Shown here in pieces: positions 10,301 through 17,757 of a DNA stretch of 64,000 bases (position 1 is the stretch's first letter; the number at the start of each line of letters is the position of its first letter). The stretch is from an uncultured Sunxiuqinia sp. (lineage in GTDB: Bacteria; Bacteroidota; Bacteroidia; Bacteroidales; Prolixibacteraceae): contig NZ_CANLZV010000006.1 in NCBI RefSeq assembly GCF_947495665.1, positions 1 through 64,000 on the forward strand, given 5' to 3'. The notes under the pieces were generated by a model that saw nothing but the letters and a program-made list of their open reading frames with translations, searched no databases and was not told the DNA's origin. A program made the position numbers and the translations under genes.

Positions 10301-10572
10301 TTTGTTACTACCACTGAAACTTCCTTTGATACATCCAGAATATCATCAGAATAAACAATAATGAACTCACTGCTTTGCTCAATCTCAGTAAATACTTGTT
10401 TGACAGTGGCGTTGTTTAGCCGAAGTGAGAATTTTGTGTTTTGCGAATAGCTGTTCCCAACAGCGCTTAAAACACTGACTAATAGGAATAGTGCAGATAG
10501 CCTCATAATAAGGAACGTTTTTTGGAACCCTCCACTTGCGTGAAAGCCCCCTTCATACAACTTTTTTTTCAT
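7336..10572 (-). CDS. SusC/RagA-family TonB-dependent transporter with N-terminal STN signalling domain
   Basis: Outer-membrane beta-barrel that imports the substrate bound by SusD using TonB energy. Order in the 1078 residues: signal peptide ending near YSQ (about 44), STN domain (about 48-118), carboxypeptidase-D-like domain (about 137-212; KGTSIGTITDFDGAFSLEVP), plug (about 215-340; VVAVGYGTQYKREVSG and VLKDAASAAIYGSRSASGVI), then the barrel to the end (YYPKSRRFSIGLNLAF). The STN domain marks it as a transducer that signals to the FecR anti-sigma factor encoded just upstream. Together with sigma, FecR and SusD it forms a self-inducing uptake locus. Confidence 0.95.
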   Translation of the reverse strand: MKKKLYEGGFHASGGFQKTFLIMRLSALFLLVSVLSAVGNSYSQNTKFSLRLNNATVKQVFTEIEQSSEFIIVYSDDILDVSKEVSVVVTNSPVEKILDQMFAGTPIDYTIKDRQIVITQRVDSPTLGAMLQGEKVVRGKVADSEGIALPGVTIVVKGTSIGTITDFDGAFSLEVPAGSEMLVFSFVGFQTQEVLIGNQTFFEINLAENMLEIEEIVAVGYGTQYKREVSGSISSVSEKNFNKGVNSTAVDLLKGKVAGLSITQGSGDITEEQTIRLRGTSSLTGSSKPFIVIDGVPGMSLNSVAPQDIESMSVLKDAASAAIYGSRSASGVILITTKKGSARQSQVEYEGYLAIDNVINTPDVLTAQEWRDYTSANDIDTEGLDLGANTDWFDQIMRTGVTQNHNVSFSGGAQNHNYRASFSYLDQQGVVDDNSMERYNLRMVFNQKALNDKLDVSVTGSITQRDYTPTDTRNFVLAYNMLPVVPVKTEDGEWYDTQEYDQGNPVRNIEYNSDQYKNNIYYGNIRADLEIVKNLKASLSLLKERENSDRSQYRHSGTERGRNDLGFALREAWTRDKDMLETTINYRKEFEESNLNILGGYSYEENFYQKSGAQNRQFVTDFFEANNIGAGENLRAGDVWSEKNMNKLISFFGRVNYSLKDKYVVTATLRRDGSSKFGENHRWGTFPSVSAAWHINEEGFMSGASFFDDLKFRVGYGVSGNQDGLDPYKSLELYGTSGQYYDDGKWYKAYQIDQNANPNLKWEETSMFNIGFDYSIANGRLHGTVEYYDKKTEDLLYTYSVPVPPYLFPEMVANVGSMSNKGFEVLISGDIIRSKNLRWNASFNIAHNKNKITKLSNNEFSTSSIKTGDAWIRGGSSNTTHIVEEGKEVGTFYGWKCLGLDEDGMYIMDDMIDGEPGLSDEDRTYIGSAQPQFTYGLANIINYKKWELNFFFRGVYGNDLLNFSKMSYATTQWLPGANVLHDALTIGLSDNPKYSSFYIEKGSFLRLDNASLSYSFDSTPIKGVDKLRVFVTAQNLFTITNYDGLDPEVEMSGLDPGVEGREYYPKSRRFSIGLNLAF

Positions 10573-10621
10573 AAATTTGAACGTTTAGTTTAACGACTAA
10601 TAATCAAACCGTTTAGGTTAA

Positions 10622-10655
10622 ACCGGAGAATACTGCCATATTCTCCGGTCTTTTT
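10622..10655. terminator. Strong hairpin between fecR and susC
   Basis: Perfect 11 bp stem ACCGGAGAATA/TATTCTCCGGT with loop CTGCCA (10622-10649). A T run (CTTTTT) follows on the plus strand; the T tract on the minus strand, the direction of the genes, is weak. In sus-type loci such a hairpin can end the fecR message or lower read-through so that susC is driven by its own sigma-dependent promoter. Confidence 0.6.
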
Positions 10656-10668
10656 ATTGGTTTGGTTG

Positions 10669-11865
10669 TTATTTATTCATAATAATAAAATCTCCATTGC
10701 TTTTCTTAGTCCAGTCAATTGGTACGGTTAGCTTAACAACGTTAAGTACTTCTTCCGGACTTTTCCCCAGATCCAATTTCCCGGATATTTTATAAAGACC
10801 AACCAGTGGATCGCTTAATGTAATGTGAATATTATAATAGCGTTCAATTTTTTTAACCAACCGACTCAGATCTTCCGACTCGGATTTCAGGATACCTTCT
10901 TTCCAGGAAGTATGCATACTAACATCGACCAAGCGAACAGTTGTTTCACGTGTTGTTTTATTCATACTAATTTTCTGATTTGGTTTCAGAAGAATTTGCT
11001 TATCCTCCGCCAGTAAACCTTTTCCTTTGATTTCCAGTCCAACACTTCCTTCTTCCAGTGTTGTTGCGACAAATTCATCTTCGGGGTAGGCCGAGACATC
11101 AAACTTCGTCCCAAAAACACGGACATTTAGTTCGGCTGTACGAACAATAAATGGCTTCTTCTGATTTTGAGCAACATCAAAATAGGCTTCACCCACCAAA
11201 ACAACTTCTCTTTTATTACGAAGAAACACAGAAGGATAAACCAACTGACTTCCTGCATTCAACCATACTTTTGTTCCATCCGAAAGCATGATCATTGACT
11301 TTTTACCATAAGGAATGATTACCTTATTCATCAACTCTTTACCTTCATTTCTGGATTGCGTAATGGTATCGTTATTCACAACCAGTTGATTTCCGAAGCT
11401 ATCGTAAGTAATTTCTGATTCATTCTTCTCCAGCGAGATTTCGGTTCCATCAGAAAGCACAATTTTGGCATCGCCATGATTCGATTCATTCACCTCCGAT
11501 AATTCGTAATGCACTTCCCGTGTCGTTTCGTACACATAAAATGAAACAGCACCGGAAACAAACACCAGAACCATAATGGCCGCATAGCGAAACCATTTTC
11601 CCCAATGACCAACTTTCTTACGCTTGGTATTACGAACCACATCATTCCAAATATCATAGGTTTCGTCTAAACTCAATTTCTCCTGCTCATGCTGGAACAT
11701 GCTCACTATAAATTTGGCCTGTTCCACATTCGCTCTCTGCATGGGATGTTTCATCACAAACTCGGTCCAAAACGCCTCATGTTCTTCCTCCGGATCATTT
11801 AGCCACTGAATAAAATATTCATCGCCTAAAAAGCCCTCTACCGTATAATTCTTGTATCTGTCCAT
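10669..11865 (-). CDS. FecR-family anti-sigma factor
   Basis: Inner-membrane regulator, 398 residues. A cytoplasmic N-terminal region (about 1-85) should bind the ECF sigma factor; one membrane segment follows (about 89-110, YAAIMVLVFVSGAVSFYVY). The periplasmic FecR domain includes KVIIPYGKKSMIMLSDGTKV, WLNAGSQLVYPSVF and GEAYFDVAQNQKKPFIV, and a DUF4974-type C-terminal domain covers about 310-395. Established model: substrate-loaded SusC contacts FecR through its STN domain and releases the sigma factor. The gene lies between the sigma gene and susC, as usual for this family. Confidence 0.95.
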   Translation of the reverse strand: MDRYKNYTVEGFLGDEYFIQWLNDPEEEHEAFWTEFVMKHPMQRANVEQAKFIVSMFQHEQEKLSLDETYDIWNDVVRNTKRKKVGHWGKWFRYAAIMVLVFVSGAVSFYVYETTREVHYELSEVNESNHGDAKIVLSDGTEISLEKNESEITYDSFGNQLVVNNDTITQSRNEGKELMNKVIIPYGKKSMIMLSDGTKVWLNAGSQLVYPSVFLRNKREVVLVGEAYFDVAQNQKKPFIVRTAELNVRVFGTKFDVSAYPEDEFVATTLEEGSVGLEIKGKGLLAEDKQILLKPNQKISMNKTTRETTVRLVDVSMHTSWKEGILKSESEDLSRLVKKIERYYNIHITLSDPLVGLYKISGKLDLGKSPEEVLNVVKLTVPIDWTKKSNGDFIIMNK

Positions 11866-11923
11866 TGACTCAGTATTCTGCCCTTATAAGACAGCAGTAG
11901 TAATTCTGTTGATGGCTTTTGAT

Positions 11924-11951
11924 AAAAAAATAACCTGTTAAAAAACAGGTT
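11924..11951 (-). terminator. Terminator overlapping the sigma factor stop codon
   Basis: AACCTGTT, four-base loop, AACAGGTT (11951-11932 on the minus strand), followed by ATTTTTTT. The TAA stop of the sigma gene (11940-11938) lies inside the hairpin, so translation to the stop may open the stem and couple sigma translation to read-through into fecR. Confidence 0.65.
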
Positions 11952-12558
11952 TTCTATTGGATTGAAATAGGACCCATAAAACCTGACTAAACAATTCAGC
12001 CTTATCCGCCAGGATAACACGAAGTTTTGAAATTGCCCGATGAATGAGAGCCCGGGCTGATTGGTAGTTTAAGTTTAAAATAACAGCAATTTCCCGATAG
12101 TCCAGGCCACGCGTGAATCTTAGGTAAATTGCTTCTTTCTGTCGATCAGTTAAAGCTTCAATCGCATCGACCAATTCTTGTTTTTGCGTTCGCGATAATT
12201 CAAAATCCGTATGGTCGAAACTACAAAGGAAGGAAATATTAAAGCTGACAACGGGTTCTCCTTCCACCTGCTGTATTCTATGACTCTTTTGAATTTCCCG
12301 AATCAACTTGCGCTTTAGTGCTTTGAATAAATAAAGTCGAATATTGTCGGTTGCTGATAGTGTCTGTCTGTTTCGAATTATTGTACAGAAGATATCTTGG
12401 ATAGCATCTTTAACCAAATCGCGGTTCGACGTAATTTTACAGCCGTAATCAAGCAAAGCATTAACATGTCTTAAATAAATTAACGACAAAGCCTGATCAT
12501 TACCGTTCAAAAATCTGGCCCATAAGGTTTGGTCATTATCTTTCAAACGAGCTGACAT
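11938..12558 (-). CDS. ECF-type RNA polymerase sigma factor, Bacteroidota group
   Basis: A 206-residue sigma-70 family member with region 2 (about 25-95: DAIQDIFCTIIRNR, then NIRLYLFKALKRKLI) and region 4 (about 130-185: LTDRQKEAIYLRFTRGLDYR, then LNLNYQSARALIHRAISKLR). Divergence from standard ECF factors and the fecR/susC/susD genes behind it identify the Bacteroidota outer-membrane transporter class. It is expected to direct RNA polymerase to the susC promoter and perhaps to its own when freed from FecR. Gene order on the minus strand is sigma, fecR, susC, susD. Confidence 0.95.
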   Translation of the reverse strand: MSARLKDNDQTLWARFLNGNDQALSLIYLRHVNALLDYGCKITSNRDLVKDAIQDIFCTIIRNRQTLSATDNIRLYLFKALKRKLIREIQKSHRIQQVEGEPVVSFNISFLCSFDHTDFELSRTQKQELVDAIEALTDRQKEAIYLRFTRGLDYREIAVILNLNYQSARALIHRAISKLRVILADKAELFSQVLWVLFQSNRKPVF

Positions 12559-12991
12559 AAATTTAGGTTAAGTGCGTAGTCTAGCATTACAATGTAACAA
12601 TAATAATCGAAACACCCTTGATCAATACCCCTAAAATAATCATGCTTTAAAAAATACCTATAGTCAAAAGCTGAGCATTCCAACATCTTCATTACAAAGC
12701 TATAAATCGAGCAAGAAAATCAAAGCAAAAGCAACATAAGAAACAATAGCTATTTCAAAAATGCTACAAAACAAGTTTGCAATTAGCCTAAGTTCAAATT
12801 AGCGAACTTTCTTATCTGTAATTTCTCATTTATATCTGTTCAAACCTTATTAAGCAAACACAAGTCTTATGCAGTTTTCACATCAAGCTTTTAGTCTGCC
12901 ATTCTACTGACATGACAAATGGATGAAACAGTCATTTTTTCGTATATTGAATGCACAAATCAAAAAAAAATCAGAATAGCGATTCCGACCT
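12559..12991. other. Divergent intergenic region
   Basis: This 433 bp stretch separates the sigma gene (minus) from the SRPBCC gene (plus). A perfect short palindrome TTACAATGTAA sits at 12587-12597, 29 bp before the sigma start codon, and could be an operator. Otherwise the DNA is AT-rich with no credible gene and no clear primary-sigma promoter. Confidence 0.5.
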
Positions 12992-13993
12992 ATGAAAACA
13001 CTCAAAAAATTCTTTCTTGGCCTGCTGATCCTACTTATTGCCATGGCCATCATTGCCTTTTTCCTACCACGAGAGGTACATGTTGAACGAACAGCCAGCA
13101 TTCAGGCACCCGCCAAAGTTGTTTTTAACCAGGTAAACAACCTTCGTTCGTGGGACAAGTGGGCCGTGTGGAACCAAATGGACCCGGATATGAAAGTGGA
13201 TTATAAAAACAGAGGCATCGGCAAAGGAGCGGCTTATTCGTGGGAAAGCGAAAATCCGAACCTTGGAGCCGGTACCATGACCATCACCGAATCCGTTCCT
13301 TACGATTCCATTGCTACAACGATGAATTTTATGGAGGAAGGCCTGTCAACCGGTTATTTCCTATTTGAGGAGTCGGGACAGACCACGACCGTCACCTGGG
13401 CTTTTGATACCGATCTGGGCTACAACCCCATTGCCCGATGGATGGGCTTGTTGTTTGATTCGATGATTGGCCCTGACTTTGAACAAGGCCTTCAGAATTT
13501 AAAAATTGTTGCCGAAACCATTGTTCAGGAAAAGCGTCCGGTTGTAGAACTTGTCAACCTGCCGGCCTTTGACTTTGTTAGTATCCGACAAACCATTGAG
13601 CTGGAAGACGTGTCAGAGCAAATGGGAATTAACTATGGGCAGCTCATCAATTTCATCAACCAAAACGACCTGGCCATGACCAACATGCCTTACGCCATCT
13701 ACCACAAGATTGACGGCAACCTGATTGATCTGGAATGTGGCATTCCGGTTAATTCTAAAGTTGAAGCCCAAGAGAACATCCAGACGGGCACCATGCCTGC
13801 AAAAACCTATGCCGCAGCCGATCACTTCGGCTCATATGACCATCTGGAGCAAACGCACAGCTTTATTCAAAAATGGATTCAGAACAATGAGCTTCAGCTG
13901 GCTGGCAGCCCCATGGAGCAATACCTGACTGACCCACAAAAGGAACCCGACGAATCGAAATGGGTAACGGCCATTTATTACCCAGTGAATTAG
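12992..13993 (+). CDS. SRPBCC-domain protein fused to GyrI-like effector-binding domain, membrane-anchored
   Basis: 333 residues: an N-terminal hydrophobic anchor (about 8-26, FLGLLILLIAMAIIAFFLP), an SRPBCC/polyketide-cyclase fold (about 30-175; HVERTASIQAPAKVVFNQVN, LRSWDKWAVW, a pattern common to this family) and a C-terminal GyrI-like domain (about 185-333; MTNMPYAIYHKIDG, KTYAAADHFGSYDHLEQTH). Both domain types bind small hydrophobic molecules; GyrI-like domains are also the effector domains of AraC/MerR-type regulators. The fusion is widespread in Bacteroidota but its ligand is unknown. It is convergent with the TPR gene, with only 10 bp between stop codons and no obvious terminator. 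Confidence 0.8.
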   Translation: MKTLKKFFLGLLILLIAMAIIAFFLPREVHVERTASIQAPAKVVFNQVNNLRSWDKWAVWNQMDPDMKVDYKNRGIGKGAAYSWESENPNLGAGTMTITESVPYDSIATTMNFMEEGLSTGYFLFEESGQTTTVTWAFDTDLGYNPIARWMGLLFDSMIGPDFEQGLQNLKIVAETIVQEKRPVVELVNLPAFDFVSIRQTIELEDVSEQMGINYGQLINFINQNDLAMTNMPYAIYHKIDGNLIDLECGIPVNSKVEAQENIQTGTMPAKTYAAADHFGSYDHLEQTHSFIQKWIQNNELQLAGSPMEQYLTDPQKEPDESKWVTAIYYPVN

Positions 13994-14003
13994 GCAGGAA
14001 GGG

Positions 14004-14747
14004 TTAATAACCAGCTTCGGAAGAAAGAAAATCATCCAACCAAGGGAGTCCGCCATATTGCCGATGAAGCTTCTGGCGGGTTCTTTGGTACAAAGCATCC
14101 TGATTGGTTTCAGAGTAGCCTTTCAGGATGAAAATTTCAACCAGCACTGTCAGGTAGTTGCAGGACTCTTCGCTTTCCTCAAACAACTCCAGCGCTTTGC
14201 GATAAGCCGCGATGGCCTGCTTTTTATCGCCCCCGAAAAGGGCCGGCCGGTTGTAAAGGGCATTGCCTTCTTCCAGCCACACCATGGGTTCATCCGGATC
14301 CACTTCCATAGCCTGTTGGATGGAGCCAACGACTTTAGGTCCCAAAAAGGGGGCTTTGTACCTGGCCAGACCAATCTTAAATGCATCGAAGGCGGCTTGC
14401 AAACTCAAAAGCCGGGCATTGTCTGGCTCTTGATCTAAGTAGCGTTCCAGCCGATTCTCTCCTTCCTGAAGTACTTCCTTAATCCTCTCCTTTTGATCGG
14501 TTCCGAAGTAATAACCGATAAGGCCATAGCGAGCTTGCAGGGCCAGAATCCCCCACTCCTGCTCTTCCGGATGCTTGTGTTCAATTTCTTCAATCCAGCG
14601 CATCCAGTTACTCATATCTCCTTCCAGATAGGCATTAAAAAAATGACACTGGTAGGTCTCCAGCTTTTGCCCCGATACGGGCAAAGCCAGGCAGAACAGC
14701 AAGCCAAGCAGCAACACGTTTAAATAGTTATTTTTCGACCTTTCCAT
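14004..14747 (-). CDS. Exported TPR-like protein at the end of the carotenoid operon
   Basis: 247 residues with signal peptide MERSKNNYLNVLLLGLLFCL (cleavage probably after PVSGQ). The rest is helical with TPR-like repeats, best seen at about 155-205 (DPDEPMVWLEEGNALYNRPA, then KKQAIAAYRKALELFEESEE). No catalytic motif is visible. The start overlaps the glycosyltransferase gene by 28 bp, so it is the last gene of the minus-strand carotenoid operon. A link to export or deposition of the pigment in the envelope is only inference from position. Confidence 0.65.
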   Translation of the reverse strand: MERSKNNYLNVLLLGLLFCLALPVSGQKLETYQCHFFNAYLEGDMSNWMRWIEEIEHKHPEEQEWGILALQARYGLIGYYFGTDQKERIKEVLQEGENRLERYLDQEPDNARLLSLQAAFDAFKIGLARYKAPFLGPKVVGSIQQAMEVDPDEPMVWLEEGNALYNRPALFGGDKKQAIAAYRKALELFEESEESCNYLTVLVEIFILKGYSETNQDALYQRTRQKLHRQYGGLPWLDDFLSSEAGY

Positions 14748-15823
14748 TTTGCTTTTTTAGTTATTCGAAGGCGAATATTTTCAATCATCAGATGAGCCAG
14801 AAACACCATTTGCAAAGGATGAAACAAAAGGTTAGTCCAGCATTGCTGATGGCTTGCCCGAGAAACCAGCAGACGGTTCATCACAAGCAATGTACCATAA
14901 ACAAGCAACCCGTTCCATCCCCAGGCGAAATATAAAAGCAATGGACTTCCCATGAGAACGATCCCAAAGAAGAGCATCAGCAAACGGCTGCCAAAGAAAA
15001 ACTCATGCACATTTTTCACAAAGCCCTGCAAGGCTCCCGCATAATCCTGGTACATCCGACAAAAGACATCGCCATTTCCTAATAAAACAGCCACACGCTC
15101 CTGTTGTTTTTTCATCAGGCGAACCAGCTGGATATCTTCCACATGACGATTTTTAACTCGTTCGTGCCAATTATTCCGTTGATAGTTTTGTGCGTCAAAA
15201 AGCATAAACTGTCCATTGCCGGCGGCAAACAAAGGGTTACCCGATTTCAGCACAAGCTTCAGAGGCAATAAAGTCACTAAAATCCAGTTCATAACTGGCA
15301 CTGTCCGTTTTTCAGAAGTAGTTTGCATCAGTTGCTGCGGAAAGAGAGATAACAGGCTTAGCTTGTTGGCTTTGAAAAAATCCACAGCTTTGTGCAGGAC
15401 ATCCGGTGCCAGAGTCACATCGGCATCCACAAACAACCAATAGTGTCCCCTTGCTTTTTGAGCCAGTTGGTGACAGGCAAAATTTTTCCCCGTCCAGCTG
15501 GGTGGTAAATCGTCTCCGCCAAAGTAATGAAGCCAGTCTGCATGCTGCTGCCATTCCTGTAAAATCTGCCCGGTTTTGTCTGTTGAATGATCATTGCACA
15601 CCCAAACCTCAAGATCCGGGTAATTCAATTGAGAAATAGCTTGAAGTAAGTTCGGCAGGTTGTGCTCCTCGTTCCTGGCTGGCACCAACAAGGACACTTT
15701 GTCGTTGTGCTCGCTTCCGGCAGCAGGCAGGTAAGGTTTGCTCACAACATTGACCAGCGCAACCAAGGTGCGTAAAACAAGAAAAGTAAATACAGCCCAG
15801 GCAATGATTAAAAGATCAGTCAT
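14720..15823 (-). CDS. Family 2 glycosyltransferase, probably carotenoid glycosyltransferase (CruC-like)
   Basis: Membrane glycosyltransferase of 367 residues: one N-terminal membrane segment, a GT-A domain (about 40-270; VSLLVPARNEEHNLPNLLQA, the metal-binding FVDADVTL, and HVEDIQLVRLMKK in place of the ED/Q-x-x-R-W region), then several membrane helices (about 280-350). It overlaps the acyltransferase gene by 8 bp and the TPR gene by 28 bp. In green sulfur bacteria the CruC/CruD pair glycosylates and acylates a 1'-hydroxy carotenoid; here the same two activities sit beside a CruF-like hydratase, so transfer of a sugar to the carotenoid 1'-hydroxyl is the best guess. Confidence 0.75.
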   Translation of the reverse strand: MTDLLIIAWAVFTFLVLRTLVALVNVVSKPYLPAAGSEHNDKVSLLVPARNEEHNLPNLLQAISQLNYPDLEVWVCNDHSTDKTGQILQEWQQHADWLHYFGGDDLPPSWTGKNFACHQLAQKARGHYWLFVDADVTLAPDVLHKAVDFFKANKLSLLSLFPQQLMQTTSEKRTVPVMNWILVTLLPLKLVLKSGNPLFAAGNGQFMLFDAQNYQRNNWHERVKNRHVEDIQLVRLMKKQQERVAVLLGNGDVFCRMYQDYAGALQGFVKNVHEFFFGSRLLMLFFGIVLMGSPLLLYFAWGWNGLLVYGTLLVMNRLLVSRASHQQCWTNLLFHPLQMVFLAHLMIENIRLRITKKAKWKGRKITI

Positions 15824-16427
15824 GTTGCTTGTTTATACATTCGTCCCGAAAAGAATTGTAGGCCAGCTCCATGCTCTGGGTTGTCCGCTCGCCCTCATAG
15901 TGTTTCAAACAAAACCGGATTAAAGGTTTTGAGCTGCTGAAATAATCCGTTAAGGTCACACAAAACCACACTTGAACGGGCTCGCCGGCATGTTTTAAAA
16001 TCCAGGAAGCTCCTTTCCCAAAAGCAATGGTTTTAACCTGCTGCGATTGGATTTCCCCTTGCGGATAGAGACAAACCAGATTCTGATGAGCATGCAATAG
16101 CCCGGCAGCATAAGTCAGCGCCTCCAGCAGCTCGCGCGAATTCTTTCGTACTGAGAAAGCACCGCACCGGTTAATGAACATGCGCTTATGAAGTTGTTCT
16201 TCCAGCATCATCACATGAAAACGCTTCTGAAAAAAACGCTTGCTTAACCACAACGACCAATAACCGTCCCACCAGCTGAAGTGATTCTGAAGCAACAAAA
16301 CCGGTCTCTGTGGATCAGCTTGCTCGTTGGCATGCACCTCAATTCCGCGAAAATGAAACGCCATTTTCCAGCGGAAATAAAGATCGAAAAACCAAATCGT
16401 TAGGGAATGATGTCTGGATTTGATCAT
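15816..16427 (-). CDS. PlsC-like acyltransferase, probably carotenoid glycoside acyltransferase (CruD-like)
   Basis: 203 residues, lysophospholipid acyltransferase superfamily. The catalytic H-x4-D motif is in NHFSWWDG (about 47-54) and the acceptor-site motif in LVCLYPQGEIQS (about 117-128). The gene overlaps crtW by 4 bp (ATGA) and the glycosyltransferase by 8 bp, so it is translated with both. In a pigment operon the likely reaction is attachment of a fatty acyl chain to the sugar of a carotenoid glucoside. A phospholipid substrate cannot be excluded. Confidence 0.75.
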   Translation of the reverse strand: MIKSRHHSLTIWFFDLYFRWKMAFHFRGIEVHANEQADPQRPVLLLQNHFSWWDGYWSLWLSKRFFQKRFHVMMLEEQLHKRMFINRCGAFSVRKNSRELLEALTYAAGLLHAHQNLVCLYPQGEIQSQQVKTIAFGKGASWILKHAGEPVQVWFCVTLTDYFSSSKPLIRFCLKHYEGERTTQSMELAYNSFRDECINKQHD

Positions 16428-17113
16428 AGCTGAATTTTTCGTTTATCTTTTTCGCGATAAAGTTGCCACCAAGGAATTCGGGGTATCTCGTGATGTTCCC
16501 AGTGGTAACCAAAGAAGTAGCAACTCAGCATGGCCCACCAATGCGGTCCCCGCTGGCTTCGCGCCCGATGCGGCTGCATACTTTCGGTGTGCGGTTTTCG
16601 GTGGGGCAGGTAGGTGCCCACAAAAAATAGCTGAAAAGTAGCCAGTACCGCCGGAACAATCCAAAACACAATCAACTCCGGAACAGCAAACCAAATTTTC
16701 AGCACATTAAAAGCAACCGCCATAAACAAGAGTTGCCAGATGGTGGCATAACGTTTCAGAAAGACAAACCACCAAACAAAGAAATTCTGCGAGCGCGTAT
16801 AATAATCCGGATCCTTTTCAGTAGCCGGAAACTGATGATGCAAATAATGATTGGCCCGCAGTTTTTGGTAGCTAAGTCCGGCAAAAAGCAAGGATGAAAT
16901 CCAGCCAAACAACGTGTTTACCTTCATGCTTCTGCTAATTAATCCATGCATGGCATCATGCCCGGTAATAAACAAGCCGGTATATAAGTAGGCCTGTAAC
17001 ATAACATGCAGGTAGGTCCAGCCAGAAGAAGGATCAGCTTGCAGATACAGCAGGCAGTAAAGCAAATGCCCCAGCCAACATATTAGCACGATGATTGCAA
17101 TTAAAATTCCCAT
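16424..17113 (-). CDS. crtW: Carotenoid 4-ketolase, membrane di-iron oxygenase (CrtW type)
   Basis: 229 residues from the ATG at 17113, which shares one base with the stop of the preceding gene (TGATG). Adds a keto group at C4 of the beta-ionone ring. All CrtW histidine motifs are visible: GHDAMHG, ANHYLHHQFPATEKDPDYYT, GTYLPHR and GYHWEHHEIPRIPWWQL; the H-x-A-M-H and HH-x-x-P-x-x-x-x-D-P-D patterns separate CrtW from ordinary fatty acid desaturases. The frame stays open to 17296, but that extension lies inside the hydratase gene and is proline/glycine-rich, so it was not used. The product would be a 4-keto gamma-carotene derivative. Confidence 0.88.
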   Translation of the reverse strand: MGILIAIIVLICWLGHLLYCLLYLQADPSSGWTYLHVMLQAYLYTGLFITGHDAMHGLISRSMKVNTLFGWISSLLFAGLSYQKLRANHYLHHQFPATEKDPDYYTRSQNFFVWWFVFLKRYATIWQLLFMAVAFNVLKIWFAVPELIVFWIVPAVLATFQLFFVGTYLPHRKPHTESMQPHRARSQRGPHWWAMLSCYFFGYHWEHHEIPRIPWWQLYREKDKRKIQL

Positions 17114-17757
17114 CAAGTTAAATTTAAAGTGAAGGTTAAAGCGAGAAAAAATACCAGTTGAGTCCCCAAGATCCATACGGCCAAAGGGTTCTTCAACGAC
17201 ACCCTTCCGGCACGCATCAAGGCAAAAATCAGGAGCGAAACCAGGTACCAGTCCAGGTAGTTTTTCAACGGAATATGGGCCAATTCCCAGCTCCACATTT
17301 TCAAGGCCGTGGCTACCGGTTCCATAATAAAATCAAACAGCACCATCAGCAGAGCTCCCAAAAACGGGAAATACCATTGTTCGTTGATTTTCGAGAAAAG
17401 CACAAAAACACCGTAAGCCAGGAGCAACCAATTGATTCCGATAAGCAAAGGGGTATTCATCAGTTTCAGCCCAAGTGCCGGCCCATAAGTGTAGTTTCCA
17501 AACAGCCAGCCCGTGTTGACGCCAATCCATTCGGTGACAAAACCAATGCAGGCGACAGCTGTCAGCATTAAAGCCGTTTTTACCGACCACTGCTGTTGAA
17601 AGTACAATAAAACCACTGCTGTCAATGATAAATTAAGCGGAGTTAGAGCCACAAATAAATCATACGTCCGATCCAATGAAAAGCCCAGTATCCCAACCAG
17701 GTAGAGGATGGCCAGAACAATTTTGATCCCTAAAATAAATTTGGCATTTTCTTTCAT
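17113..17757 (-). CDS. cruF: CruF-like carotenoid 1',2'-hydratase
   Basis: 214 residues with about six membrane helices. Conserved family core: GFVTEWIGVNTGWLFGNYTY, LGLKLMNTPLLIGINWLLLA and a later FDFIMEPVA, seen in CruF and bisanhydrobacterioruberin hydratase (DUF422) proteins. These add water across the C1'-C2' double bond of the open end of gamma-carotene, giving a 1'-hydroxyl. The start overlaps the stop of the desaturase gene (TAATG) and its own stop overlaps crtW, so the three are translationally coupled. Symbol assigned by family resemblance. Confidence 0.8.
   Translation of the reverse strand: MKENAKFILGIKIVLAILYLVGILGFSLDRTYDLFVALTPLNLSLTAVVLLYFQQQWSVKTALMLTAVACIGFVTEWIGVNTGWLFGNYTYGPALGLKLMNTPLLIGINWLLLAYGVFVLFSKINEQWYFPFLGALLMVLFDFIMEPVATALKMWSWELAHIPLKNYLDWYLVSLLIFALMRAGRVSLKNPLAVWILGTQLVFFLALTFTLNLT

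Noticed and set aside
17114-17296. 61-codon N-terminal extension of CrtW
   Set aside because: It overlaps the hydratase gene; the ATG at 17113 forms a TGATG junction and begins the first membrane helix as in other CrtW proteins.
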